DNA of 16,231 bases from JBKHHU01 sp046539045 (GCA_046539045.1 JBKHHU010000062.1:1-16231), one strand, 5' to 3'; positions 1-8,021 are shown, numbered from the stretch's first letter. The notes: generated from the sequence alone by a model not told the origin. Numbers and translations are program-made.

Positions 1-32
1 AGCGAACCGCATCCGCGGCCGCGTCGCCCAGA

Positions 33-90
33 GGCGGGTTCCCGCCGGCCTCGGCTCCCTGGGTGGCGCATCGCCGTGAGCCCGCTCACG
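33..90. terminator. Two short hairpins after the persulfide dioxygenase-like gene
   Basis: CGTGAG (75-80) and CTCACG (85-90) form a 6-base-pair stem around the stop codon region, and GGCGG (33-37) with CCGCC (42-46) form a second short stem downstream on the minus strand. Neither is followed by a U-run, so this is weak support for a transcript end. Confidence 0.25.
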
Positions 91-1495
91 CCGAGCCGAT
101 TTTCTCTCCCTTCATGACGCTCTTGCAGCCGACTTCCATGCAGGCCTTCATCGAGCCGAGGTTGTTGAAGATGTACCCGAACCCGTTGGCTGCCAGGATG
201 GACGCGGCGATCGACGCACGCCGGCCGGATCCGCAGAACGTCACGATCGGCTTGTCGCGCGGGAGCTCGTCCAGATGGTCCGGCAGGTGGCCCAGGAAGA
301 TGTTCTTCGCCTTCTCCAGGTGAGCAGACTCAAAGACTTCCGGCTTGCGGACATCGAGGATGAGCAGATCCCGTCCCTGCTGCAGCTGCTCCTTCAGTTG
401 CGACGCGGTCATGGTATAGATGCTGTTGAACTTCTGCCCGGCGGTTTCCCACTGGTGCAGCCCGCCGGGGAGGTAACCGCGGATGTCATCGTAGCCCATC
501 CGAATGAGATACCGCACAGCCGTTTCCACCTGCGACGGGTCGGAAACCACCAGACCGATCGGGCGATCGTACTCCAGCAGCCATCCGGCGTACGCGGGAA
601 TCATGTCCAGCGGGATATTGATCGCCCCCGGGATGAACGCCCCGGCAAACGCTTCCGGCTCGCGGATATCGAGAATCTGCCCGTTCATCTCGTCGCGCCC
701 CTGGATAAGCTTCTGAGCGTTGACGGCCTTGGGGACAGGCAGCTCCTTCATTTCCGGCATGGAACCGTGCTGGTTGTACTCTTCCATCTTCTTGAAGTAC
801 GGCGGCATGGTGTGCTGCTCGTTGGCCTTGAACTTGACGAACTCGTCGCGGTCGGTTTTCTGCAGGGCCGGGTTGTTCTGTCGCTCGTAACCGAGGGAAG
901 AAAACTCCCGGGCGGCCATGCCGGACCCGCAAACCGACCCGGCACCGTGAGCGGGATACAGCAGCACGTGATCGCCCAGCGGCAGGAGTTTGTCGAAGAT
1001 GCTGTCGTAAAGCATCCCGGCCACCTCTTCGCGACGATCCGGATAGAAGTCCGTCCTGCCGACGTCGCCGATGAACAGCGCATCGCCGGTGAAAACCCCG
1101 ACAGGCTCCTCGCCGAAGTCCGTGTCGATCAACGCGATGGATATGCTGTCCAGCGTATGCCCGGGCGTCCTGAGAATGTCCAGACGCATCGAGCCGATCT
1201 CGAAAGAATCGCCGTCATCGACGGTGTTGCCGTAACCCCACTCCAGGCCGGTCCCGTGATAGATCTCCGCTTCGGTCCGGCGGGCGAGATCTCGCGAACC
1301 GATGATGTAGTCTTCGTTCTTGTGCGTCTCAAAAATATGCGTGATCGTCGCCCCGTTGGACTGGGCCATGTCCACGTACACCTGCACGTCGCGACGCGGG
1401 TCGACGACGGCAGCCTGCCCCTTGTGGCACAGGAAATACGAGATGTGCGACAGCCCTTCGGAGTGGATCTTCTCCAGTATCATTTTGGAAGGCAT
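86..1495 (-). CDS. MBL-fold persulfide dioxygenase-like protein with two rhodanese domains
   Basis: Predicted 469 residues. The N-terminal metallo-beta-lactamase fold (about 1-250) resembles ETHE1/CstB persulfide dioxygenases, which oxidise glutathione or other persulfides to sulfite in the cytoplasm. Visible motifs are THKNEDY (57-63), TPGHT (110-114), TGDALF (136-141), GRTDF and YPAH (180-183). The usual HxHxDH motif is HKNEDY here, but His58, His113 and Asp138, which match the single-iron ligands of ETHE1, are all present. A first rhodanese domain (about 260-350) has VSDPSQ where the catalytic Cys loop should be, so it is probably inactive. A second (about 363-455) keeps Cys421 in CGSGRR. 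I chose ATG 1495 over ATG 1513 because AAAGGA lies six bases before it. The DUF5107 gene lies 85 bases upstream on the same strand with an identical ribosome site, so co-transcription is possible. Domain calls are strong; the exact substrate is inferred. Confidence 0.9.
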   Translation of the reverse strand: MPSKMILEKIHSEGLSHISYFLCHKGQAAVVDPRRDVQVYVDMAQSNGATITHIFETHKNEDYIIGSRDLARRTEAEIYHGTGLEWGYGNTVDDGDSFEIGSMRLDILRTPGHTLDSISIALIDTDFGEEPVGVFTGDALFIGDVGRTDFYPDRREEVAGMLYDSIFDKLLPLGDHVLLYPAHGAGSVCGSGMAAREFSSLGYERQNNPALQKTDRDEFVKFKANEQHTMPPYFKKMEEYNQHGSMPEMKELPVPKAVNAQKLIQGRDEMNGQILDIREPEAFAGAFIPGAINIPLDMIPAYAGWLLEYDRPIGLVVSDPSQVETAVRYLIRMGYDDIRGYLPGGLHQWETAGQKFNSIYTMTASQLKEQLQQGRDLLILDVRKPEVFESAHLEKAKNIFLGHLPDHLDELPRDKPIVTFCGSGRRASIAASILAANGFGYIFNNLGSMKACMEVGCKSVMKGEKIGSA

Positions 1496-1580
1496 GCGGG
1501 TTCCTTTCTTCATGTTCTGAGTCGCTGGTACTCAGAATTCTATTCGGAACCCACTGCCTTCCCCCAGCCGGGCAGGGACT

Positions 1581-3602
1581 TCACGGACGCCCGATCCCTC
1601 GCCACTGCCCTTTCTGCAGCGCCTGGAGATTGTCTTTGGCCACGGCCAGGCCGGCAGGATTGTTCGCCGAGAGCGTCTTGATCTGATCGGCATTGTCCAG
1701 CAGCAGATGGGCCTCGATCAGGGCCGGGTCGCGGGCGATGAGCTTCTTGAGCACCTTCTCTGCCTGCTGCTTGTCGCCCTGTTTGCGGAGGGCGATAGCC
1801 AGCAGCAGCGTCGGCTGGGTGTAGGCGTAGTACGAACCCTTCTGCAGCAGCGGACTGGTGGAATCGTCAAACGGCTTGCCCGCCGGGGCGGGCGTCAGGT
1901 CGGCCAGCAGCTTGACCGCTTTGGCGTGCTCGCCCTTGCCGACCGCCCGCAGCGCCAGCAGGTACTTCCCGCCGGGCGTTTCGGCAGCTTTAGCAAGATA
2001 TTTGTCCGCCTGCTGCGGCTTGTCCGCCTCCAGCAGCCACATGCCCATGTACAGGTTCGCCGGCGGGTGATCGGGCTTGAGGTCCAGCACCTTCTCCAGC
2101 CCGGTCTTGACGGCAGGGTCGTTCCTGCTGACCCGCATCAACCGACGCGAGGCGTGCAGGAGCTTCTGCGGGTCGGCTGCCTTTTCGATCGTCTCGCGGA
2201 ACATCTTTTTGCCCCGCCAGAGCGTCAGCCCGTGCTCGGTGATCAAGTCCGCACCTTCCGCGTGGAGGCCCTTGGAGATCGGGCCGGTCGAGCGGATGCA
2301 CGCCTGCACGAATTTGAACTGCTCGGTCGGCATGGGCCCCGGATCCAAGGGGAACTGCTGAGTCACCAGCGCCGCCTCACCGTCATTGATCGTCAACAGC
2401 AGCTTCTCGGCGCCCGTCTCGAACTTCGCGGTGTAACACTCGCCCGGCTGGACCGATGTGGCTTCCTCCGATCCGGCGACTGTCTTGCCTGCCTCGGTCT
2501 TGACCGAGAACCGGAACTTCTCGATCGCTCGGCAGGGAGTGAGCTGGAGCTTCCAGCTACCGCCTGATTTCTCGAACCGCAACCCCATATCCTCCGTCGC
2601 GAAATTCGCCGGGCCGATGCCCGTCGCTGCCAGAACGGTCGTCTTGATCTCGTATCCGCCGAACGCGGGCAGGATCCGCCCGGTCTCCTCGAACACCTCG
2701 TGATTGCCGCCCCACATCTCGACATACCCCCGCGCACTCGGCCGGTAGAGCACCTGCTTGGCACCGGGAGCGATCCGGTGATCCTGGATCCGCAGGATGT
2801 TGAGCTTCCGCTTCGGCGAGTACCACCCGGCGAAGTCGTACCGCATGCCCACGCTGAAGCGGCTGTCCTGCATCGTGCCGATTTCCTGGTCCCGGTTCCA
2901 TTCCTTCAGGCTCCCCCCACCGTGCGGCGCGGTGGCGCGGGTCGGGAGGATCACCTTCAGCCCCTCCGTGGCCGGCTGACGCATCAGGTACCAGAGCTTG
3001 AACCCGTGGCGGATCGGCAGCGGGTTGTCTACCCGCCCCGTCCAGGTGTATCGCATCTCGCCCGGGGCGAGCGTGATCTCCTGCACCAGTCGCAGGTTGG
3101 TCGCCCTGCCGTAGCGTTTGGTCTCCGCGGGGTTCAAGAACTTCTCGAACCGCATGTCCATCGCCAGCGTCACGGAACCGTCGTCATTGCGGCGGATGAC
3201 GTACCCAGCCGTCTCGTCAAAATGCCGGCCATGCTCCCAGAACGGGAACGACCAGCGACACCCGCCCATCGACCAGCTCACGCCGTCGTCGATGCGATCG
3301 TGCTCCCAGAACATCTGCTTGTCGGTGGGCTTGTACACCGCCCGCACCAGCCTGCCGCCGAGTTCCGGCAGGACCTCAAGCCGGAGGTACTCATTCTCAA
3401 GAACCACCATCTTCGTGGTGTACTCGCTCTTGCCCTTGAGCTTGGGGGCCGTCTGCGGTGACCAGTTGGGTTTCTTGCGGTTTCTGGATGAAACCGGGTA
3501 CGTCTTGTCGACCACCCTCACGTCGACCTTCTCCTCCGCGTGGAGAGGCAGTGCTTGCAGCAAGACGATCAGGAGGGCCGCGTATTTCAGGACGTTCTGC
3601 AT
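1581..3602 (-). CDS. Secreted DUF5107 domain protein with C-terminal TPR-like helices
   Basis: Predicted 673 residues. The N terminus (1-22) is a typical signal peptide ending LPLHA before EEK, so the protein is exported. Residues about 60-350 match the DUF5107 pattern, a galactose-mutarotase-like beta-sandwich: VVLENEYLRLEVLPELGGR (66-84) and the aromatic-rich CRWSFPFWEHG (115-125). The C-terminal part (about 470-660) consists of alanine- and leucine-rich helical pairs of TPR type, for example the stretch with NDPAVKTGLEKVLDLKPDHP and a later one with KQGDKQQAEKVLKKLIARDP. Family members often occur in carbohydrate-degradation settings, but no enzymatic activity can be named and no glycoside hydrolase is adjacent. 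ATG 3602 is chosen because AAAGGA lies six bases upstream and the signal peptide begins there; the longer frame to 3662 begins with TTG and adds non-signal sequence. It is the likely first gene of a minus-strand pair with the persulfide dioxygenase-like gene. Confidence 0.85.
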   Translation of the reverse strand: MQNVLKYAALLIVLLQALPLHAEEKVDVRVVDKTYPVSSRNRKKPNWSPQTAPKLKGKSEYTTKMVVLENEYLRLEVLPELGGRLVRAVYKPTDKQMFWEHDRIDDGVSWSMGGCRWSFPFWEHGRHFDETAGYVIRRNDDGSVTLAMDMRFEKFLNPAETKRYGRATNLRLVQEITLAPGEMRYTWTGRVDNPLPIRHGFKLWYLMRQPATEGLKVILPTRATAPHGGGSLKEWNRDQEIGTMQDSRFSVGMRYDFAGWYSPKRKLNILRIQDHRIAPGAKQVLYRPSARGYVEMWGGNHEVFEETGRILPAFGGYEIKTTVLAATGIGPANFATEDMGLRFEKSGGSWKLQLTPCRAIEKFRFSVKTEAGKTVAGSEEATSVQPGECYTAKFETGAEKLLLTINDGEAALVTQQFPLDPGPMPTEQFKFVQACIRSTGPISKGLHAEGADLITEHGLTLWRGKKMFRETIEKAADPQKLLHASRRLMRVSRNDPAVKTGLEKVLDLKPDHPPANLYMGMWLLEADKPQQADKYLAKAAETPGGKYLLALRAVGKGEHAKAVKLLADLTPAPAGKPFDDSTSPLLQKGSYYAYTQPTLLLAIALRKQGDKQQAEKVLKKLIARDPALIEAHLLLDNADQIKTLSANNPAGLAVAKDNLQALQKGQWRGIGRP

Positions 3603-3627
3603 GATGATTCCTTTCTGCTTCTGAAAC

Positions 3628-3656
3628 AGGATACCGGGCTCGGCGAGTCGCTCCAA
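3628..3656 (-). promoter_or_regulatory. Possible sigma-70-type promoter of the DUF5107 gene
   Basis: Read on the minus strand, TTGGAG (3651-3656) and TATCCT (3628-3633) are 17 bases apart, giving a leader of about 20 bases before ATG 3602. Matches to consensus are only partial (3/6 and 4/6), so this is a weak call. Confidence 0.3.
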
Positions 3657-3710
3657 TGCCAAAAGCGCTCTCTGCCCGCCCTGCTTTCGCCGAGTCGCCC
3701 GCTTTTGCCG

Positions 3711-3739
3711 TTGGCCCCGCCCCGGTTTGACTGTAGAGT
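3711..3739 (+). promoter_or_regulatory. Possible sigma-70-type promoter of the RNA methyltransferase gene
   Basis: TTGGCC (3711-3716) and TAGAGT (3734-3739) are separated by 17 bases, each matching 4 of 6 consensus positions, about 50 bases before ATG 3794. The region 3603-3793 is a divergent promoter region and also holds an 8-base inverted repeat, CTCGGCGA (3639-3646) and TCGCCGAG (3687-3694). Confidence 0.35.
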
Positions 3740-3793
3740 AGCTCCGACCGCCGAACGGAAGGCGGACACTCGATAACGGTCGAAAGGTGAACC

Positions 3794-4936
3794 ATGCTGG
3801 AATATCAACGGACCCGACGTTTCTTCGCGCAAATCCCCGACGAGATGGAGCAGCCGGCGGCCGAGGAATTGGCCGAGCTCGGCGCCCAGGACGTCAACCC
3901 CGAGCACCGCGGGATTTACTTCACCGCCGATAGCGCGACACTCTACCGCATCAACTACTGCTCGCGACTGATCTCTCGCGTGCTGGCCCCGCTGGCGAGT
4001 TTCCCCTGTCGCAGCACCGACGAACTCTACCGCGAGGCCCGCAAGATCCACTGGCCGAAGCTCTTCAGTCTCCGACAGACGTTCGCCCTCTTCGCCAACG
4101 TCTCCGGCAGCAAGATCACGCACTCCAAGTACGCGGCGCTTCGACTCAAGGACGCCATCGTGGACCAGTTCCGCGACAAGTTCCAGAAGCGCCCCAGCGT
4201 CGACACCGAAAGCCCGCACGTGTGGTTCAGCCTCTACATCAGCAGGGACCAGGCGACGATCAGCCTCGACTGCTCGGGCGGCTCGCTGCACAGACGCGGC
4301 TACCGGGAACACTGGGTGCCCGCGCCGATGCAGGAGTCGCTGGCGGCAGCGATCATCCGCATCACCGGCTGGGACGGGGAAAGGCCGCTGTACGACCCGA
4401 TGTGCGGGTCCGGGACGCTGCTGACCGAGGCGATGATGAGCTACTGTCGCATCCCGGCTGGGTACCTCCGCGAGGACTGGGGCTTCCGCTTCCTGCCGGA
4501 TTTCGAGCCGGGCGTGTGGAAGAGGGTCAAGCGCGAGAGCGACGAGGCGATCCGCCAGCTGCCCGAGAACCTCATCGGCGGCAGCGACATCAACGCCGGG
4601 GCCGTCAACGCCAGCCGGGTCAACTGCAACCACCTGCCGCACGGGCGGAACGTGGATCTGCAGCTGCGGGATTTCCGCGATCTGGAGCCGGTCGAGAACC
4701 GGACGATCGTGTGCAACCCGCCGTACGGGATCCGCATGAAAGACACCCGCGAAGACCCTGCCGAGCTCGCTACGCAGTTCGGCGATTTCCTCAAGCAGAA
4801 ATGCACCGGCTCGACGGCGTACGTGTACTTCGGCGACCGGCGGCTGGTGAAACGGATCGGCCTGCGGACCAGTTGGAAGAAGCCGCTCCGCAACGGCGGG
4901 CTGGACGGACGATTGATCAAGCTGGAACTGTATTAA
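3794..4936 (+). CDS. THUMP-domain class I SAM-dependent RNA methyltransferase (RlmL N-terminal/YpsC type)
   Basis: Predicted 380 residues, the usual length of single-domain relatives of the N-terminal half of E. coli RlmL, which makes N2-methylguanosine in 23S rRNA. An N-terminal ferredoxin-like/THUMP region (about 1-160) precedes the Rossmann methyltransferase. Signature stretches are SLHRRGYREHW (164-174), the SAM-binding DPMCGSGTLLTEA (201-213), the acidic GSDIN (263-267) and the catalytic NPPYGIR (308-314), as expected for N2-guanine methyltransferases. The end DGRLIKLELY resembles the family's usual C-terminal strand. The start is supported by GAAAGGTGA just before ATG 3794. The stop codon overlaps the next start (TAATG), so translation of the two is probably coupled. 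It lacks the RlmK half of the E. coli fusion. The target base is inferred from the family; a different rRNA or tRNA guanine is possible. Confidence 0.93.
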   Translation: MLEYQRTRRFFAQIPDEMEQPAAEELAELGAQDVNPEHRGIYFTADSATLYRINYCSRLISRVLAPLASFPCRSTDELYREARKIHWPKLFSLRQTFALFANVSGSKITHSKYAALRLKDAIVDQFRDKFQKRPSVDTESPHVWFSLYISRDQATISLDCSGGSLHRRGYREHWVPAPMQESLAAAIIRITGWDGERPLYDPMCGSGTLLTEAMMSYCRIPAGYLREDWGFRFLPDFEPGVWKRVKRESDEAIRQLPENLIGGSDINAGAVNASRVNCNHLPHGRNVDLQLRDFRDLEPVENRTIVCNPPYGIRMKDTREDPAELATQFGDFLKQKCTGSTAYVYFGDRRLVKRIGLRTSWKKPLRNGGLDGRLIKLELY

Positions 4937-6624
4937 TGGATCGAGACATGACAACGATCACTGCAGAGAGCGTATTCCGCAAGCTTTCCACCGCATACGA
5001 GGACCTGCTGCTCCACCAGCCGACGGGCGAGCATCCGTACGTTGGCGCGGTGGTCGACTATGAGTCCAATCTGGACGCTGCCCACAGCGGGGCAACGGTT
5101 ACCCTGCTGGCTGGGGGCATCCGGCTGCTGGACGGGCTGGATCGCCGCCTGTGCAAATTGCCGCTCCGGCTGAGTCCAGAGCAGTTGCTGGACCGACTGG
5201 CCCTGGCGGCGGACTACCTGCTGAACGTCCAGCGTCCCAGCGGGCGGATCGACCTGCGCAACTGCAACTACGACGCGGGCCCGGCAGTGGGTTTCGCGCT
5301 GCAGGAGCTGTGCCCTGCCATCGAGACGGCCCGGACGATGCGGGAGGCGGGCAAGTTCCCCGCTGCGGTGCTCGAGAAGATCGAAACCTTCTCTCGCCGG
5401 GCGGCGACCGGCCTGCTGGACGGCGGGTTCCATACCCCCAACCATCGCTGGGTGGTCGCCTCGGCCATGGCGATGGCCCAGGAAACCTTCGACGACTTCA
5501 ACGCCCGAAGTCAGATCGACGCCATCCTTGCCGAGACCGTCGACATCGACGACGACGGGGCCTACCAGGAACGCAGTGCCGGCGCCTATGACGCGGTGGC
5601 CGGGCACTCGCTGCTGATCCTGCACGACCGGCTGGAATGGCAGGAGGCCCTGGACGCGGTGCGGAAGAACCTGCAGATGGACCTGCACCTGTTCCACGCC
5701 GACGGCACGATCGAGACCGGCCTGTCCTCCCGGCAGGACGCGGGCACGGCAACGGTTCCCAAACCGTTGTGCCCTGTGGCGCTGCGCCTGGCCCGCACGA
5801 CCGGCGAGCAGCGGTTCGCCGACCTGGCGGAGTATCTCTGGCAGGCGCCGGGGAGTTTCGACGCGCGGTCGCTGTGTCGGCTGGCGGAGCTGGTCTTGGT
5901 CGAACCGGCCCCAACGGCAGAGCCGCGCGTGCCGGACCAGTACGAGACATGCTTCGCTGCCAACCAGTTGTGGCGCGTCCGCAAGGGGCGGCTGAGCGTC
6001 AGCGCGTTCGGGGATTCCAAACGCGTGCTGAGCGTCCGCTTCGGCCGGGCGGAGATGCTGGGGATGAGCATCCGACAGTCGCTGATCGGGCCGGTAGGGG
6101 ATTTCCTCGCCGATCGGATGCAGGAATTCGGCGGCGGGGTCAGGCTGGATTCGTTCGGCCTGCGCCACCCGGAACGATGCGGGTACAACCTGCCGCTGGG
6201 CGAGGAGGTACCGATCGACCGGTGGGAGCACATGAACCGCTTGCGAGATATCCGGCCGATCCCTGCACCGCAGATGCAGTTGGACATCCGGCGCATCGCG
6301 GACGGATTGGAACTGACCCTCAAGAGCATCGGCGGGCTGGACGATGTCGCTTCGCAGATCGCGATGGATTTCCCCGCGGGCGGATTCTGGGAGACCGGGG
6401 ACACGGCGACGATCACCCAGCCGGGTCAGGTCATGGTGCTCAAGGGCGGAGCGGGATCCATGCGATTCGGGCATGATGTGCTGGCCATCGGACCCGGCAG
6501 CGGCGCCCACACCACCCTGGCGATGCGTGACACGACCGGCCCGGGCGACAACGCCCGCGTGCTGATGACCTTCCTGACCCCGATCGACCACACGTTCCGG
6601 ATCACGTGTCGCCGGGGCGTCTGA
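4936..6624 (+). CDS. Unrecognised protein; possible alpha/alpha-toroid plus beta-sandwich, lyase-like
   Basis: Predicted 562 residues with no signal peptide, so probably cytoplasmic. I do not recognise a named family. The first about 330 residues are helical with repeated small hydrophobic patches, and carry GGFHTPNHRWV (163-173), DGAYQERSAGAYDAV (207-221) and DGTIETGLSSRQD (256-268). These Asn/His/Tyr/Arg/Asp-rich motifs recall the toroid of heparinase II/III or chondroitin-type polysaccharide lyases. The remainder (about 340-562) looks beta-rich, as in the C-terminal sandwich of those enzymes. This resemblance is by eye and may be wrong. ATG 4936 overlaps the methyltransferase stop codon by one base; ATG 4948, preceded by GGA at seven bases, is an equally reasonable start. 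Co-expression with the methyltransferase is likely from the overlap, but I see no functional link between them. Third-position GC bias and lack of interruption make it a confident gene. Confidence 0.85.
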   Translation: MDRDMTTITAESVFRKLSTAYEDLLLHQPTGEHPYVGAVVDYESNLDAAHSGATVTLLAGGIRLLDGLDRRLCKLPLRLSPEQLLDRLALAADYLLNVQRPSGRIDLRNCNYDAGPAVGFALQELCPAIETARTMREAGKFPAAVLEKIETFSRRAATGLLDGGFHTPNHRWVVASAMAMAQETFDDFNARSQIDAILAETVDIDDDGAYQERSAGAYDAVAGHSLLILHDRLEWQEALDAVRKNLQMDLHLFHADGTIETGLSSRQDAGTATVPKPLCPVALRLARTTGEQRFADLAEYLWQAPGSFDARSLCRLAELVLVEPAPTAEPRVPDQYETCFAANQLWRVRKGRLSVSAFGDSKRVLSVRFGRAEMLGMSIRQSLIGPVGDFLADRMQEFGGGVRLDSFGLRHPERCGYNLPLGEEVPIDRWEHMNRLRDIRPIPAPQMQLDIRRIADGLELTLKSIGGLDDVASQIAMDFPAGGFWETGDTATITQPGQVMVLKGGAGSMRFGHDVLAIGPGSGAHTTLAMRDTTGPGDNARVLMTFLTPIDHTFRITCRRGV

Positions 6625-6633
6625 ATCGACGAG

Positions 6634-6671
6634 CTCTGGTTGGCGGGTCTCCCTCTGGTTGGCGGGTCTCC
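6634..6671. repeat. Two perfect tandem copies of a 19-base unit
   Basis: CTCTGGTTGGCGGGTCTCC occurs at 6634-6652 and again at 6653-6671 with no mismatch. The second copy flows into an inverted repeat, so the unit may be a partial duplication of a hairpin arm. Confidence 0.9.
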
Positions 6672-6682
6672 TGACCCGCCAA
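6659..6682. terminator. Hairpin between convergent genes, possible bidirectional terminator
   Basis: TTGGCGGGT (6659-6667) and ACCCGCCAA (6674-6682) form a perfect 9-base-pair stem with a 6-base loop, 34 bases after the stop of the lyase-like gene and 77 bases past the stop of the convergent EAL-HDOD gene. There is no U-run on either strand, so classic intrinsic termination is uncertain; it may instead be part of a dispersed repeat. Confidence 0.45.
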
Positions 6683-6713
6683 CAGGGACGAAGTATGCAT
6701 TACGAGCCTCGCG

Positions 6714-6745
6714 CAGCGTGGTGGGTCAGGAGACTTACCACGCTG
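6714..6745. repeat. Second hairpin of the intergenic repeat block
   Basis: CAGCGTGGT (6714-6722) pairs with ACCACGCTG (6737-6745), a 9-base-pair stem with a 14-base loop. The loop contains GGTCAGGAGAC (6724-6734), the exact reverse complement of GTCTCCTGACC (6666-6676) in the first hairpin, so the two hairpins could also pair with each other. Confidence 0.75.
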
Positions 6746-6759
6746 GGACACCCAATCTC

Positions 6760-7959
6760 TTACATCTCCGCCAGCGCCCCGTTGGCCCATTTGAGCGAGC
6801 TGCGGAACAGCTGCGGGATCTGCTTTTCATCGACCGCCAGCGACTTGGCGTGCTGGCCGAACAGTTCCCAGTCGCCCTTTTCGTAGTTGAGGATCATGTC
6901 CAGCACCAGGCGGAACTGGTTGCTCCCGCCCAGAAGCGCCGCGCTGATGTTCTCGTTGAGCGGGACTTCCTGCAGAATCCCTTCCATCGGGCGGTCGGTC
7001 AGGGCGTCGATAACCGAGAACATGCCCATGAGGAACAGTTCCGGGGCCATGTTGCCCATGTTGGCCATCGGCCCGATCTGCTCGGCGACTTTCGCGCGGG
7101 TCAGGCTGCGGAGGAGCAGCTCGTGCGGTTTGTCGTCGCCGGTATTGGTGATGACCACCATCGAGATCCATCGGCGGATTTCTTTCGGGCCAAGAAGCAC
7201 CAGCGCGTGACGGATCGAGTTGACCTCGTACCGCAGTCCGAACCAGGCGGAATTCATGAACTTCAGCAGGCGGAACGTCATGGACACGTCCTGCTGGATG
7301 AGGCTGGAGATCTTCCCGTAGTCCATCTCCGGGGAGTTGACCTCTTTGAGCAGCTTCATGTAGGTCAGTTTGTTGGCGGTGATTTCCTTGTCCGGGTTCT
7401 CGACGGGCTTGGAGAAGAAGTCGCCCTTGAACAGCGAGTAGCCCTTCTGGACGGCTTGGTCGAATTCGCCGGAGCTTTCCACGCCCTCGGCCAGCGGCAT
7501 GATGCCGCGCTGCCGGAGCACCTGGCAGATCTTGACGCTCTGGCCATTCAGTTCTTTGGAGTCGAACCGGACGATGTTCACGAAATCCAGCAGCGGGCCG
7601 GGCGGGCGTTCCGGTTTGCAGCCCTTCAAGGCGAGCGTGTATCCGGCGTCCTTGAGTTCATTGAGCTTCTCAAGCACCTCCGGATCCGGCTCCAGATCGG
7701 CGCTGATCCCGACCGTCAACGACTCCTTCGGGAGCAGGAAGGGGAAGTTCTTCAACAGAAGGCTGCGCGAAAAGTTCACGATCCCGCGTTTTCCGTCGGC
7801 CAGCTCGTTGAAATTCACGAACGCCATGAAATCCACGGTCTCTTTCCCGGATTCCAGTGCCGTGTAGTACTCCTCGAAATCCGATCTGAACGCCAGTTCG
7901 TATCCGTAGACTTCCTTCTGCTGATCGAAGATGGGATGTCTGGCTACGAAAACTTCCAT
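6760..7959 (-). CDS. Degenerate EAL plus HDOD domain signalling protein (YuxH type)
   Basis: Predicted 399 residues. The N-terminal half (about 1-190) is an EAL-family fold opening ARHPIFDQQKEVYGYELAFR and keeping AEGVES (157-162) and LFKGDFFSKP (176-185). The catalytic parts are eroded: the metal-binding DDFG loop reads KGCK (112-115), and the Glu expected after the preceding strand is absent. It is therefore unlikely to degrade cyclic di-GMP, though it could still bind it or a partner. An HDOD domain follows (about 195-390), with LLKFMNSAWFGL (231-242), SIRHALVLLG and RRWISM. HDOD proteins of this layout are signalling scaffolds often tied to motility. ATG 7959 has AGAGGT at the right distance; the longer frame to 7980 starts with TTG. 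A sigma-28-like promoter precedes it, and a flagellar-rod-like gene lies upstream on the same strand. Confidence 0.9.
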   Translation of the reverse strand: MEVFVARHPIFDQQKEVYGYELAFRSDFEEYYTALESGKETVDFMAFVNFNELADGKRGIVNFSRSLLLKNFPFLLPKESLTVGISADLEPDPEVLEKLNELKDAGYTLALKGCKPERPPGPLLDFVNIVRFDSKELNGQSVKICQVLRQRGIMPLAEGVESSGEFDQAVQKGYSLFKGDFFSKPVENPDKEITANKLTYMKLLKEVNSPEMDYGKISSLIQQDVSMTFRLLKFMNSAWFGLRYEVNSIRHALVLLGPKEIRRWISMVVITNTGDDKPHELLLRSLTRAKVAEQIGPMANMGNMAPELFLMGMFSVIDALTDRPMEGILQEVPLNENISAALLGGSNQFRLVLDMILNYEKGDWELFGQHAKSLAVDEKQIPQLFRSSLKWANGALAEM

Positions 7960-8021
7960 TGGTTTACCTCTTGCATCCAAGACTGCAGGTCAGAGCAAGA
8001 TCACTACCTTGCCCGCTATTG

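Noticed and set aside
275..1681. Long plus-strand open frame opposite the MBL/rhodanese gene.
   Set aside because: The opposite strand has unmistakable MBL and rhodanese motifs, while this frame has none and overruns the gene boundary.
3639..3694. Eight-base inverted repeat CTCGGCGA/TCGCCGAG as a regulator site between the divergent genes.
   Set aside because: The arms are 40 bases apart and short for GC-rich DNA, so chance is a sufficient explanation.
4933..6591. Long open frame on the minus strand opposite the toroid-like gene.
   Set aside because: It is a mirror frame of a GC-rich gene, rich in Arg, Gln, Pro and Val, with no domain signature. The plus-strand frame has coherent motifs and coupling.
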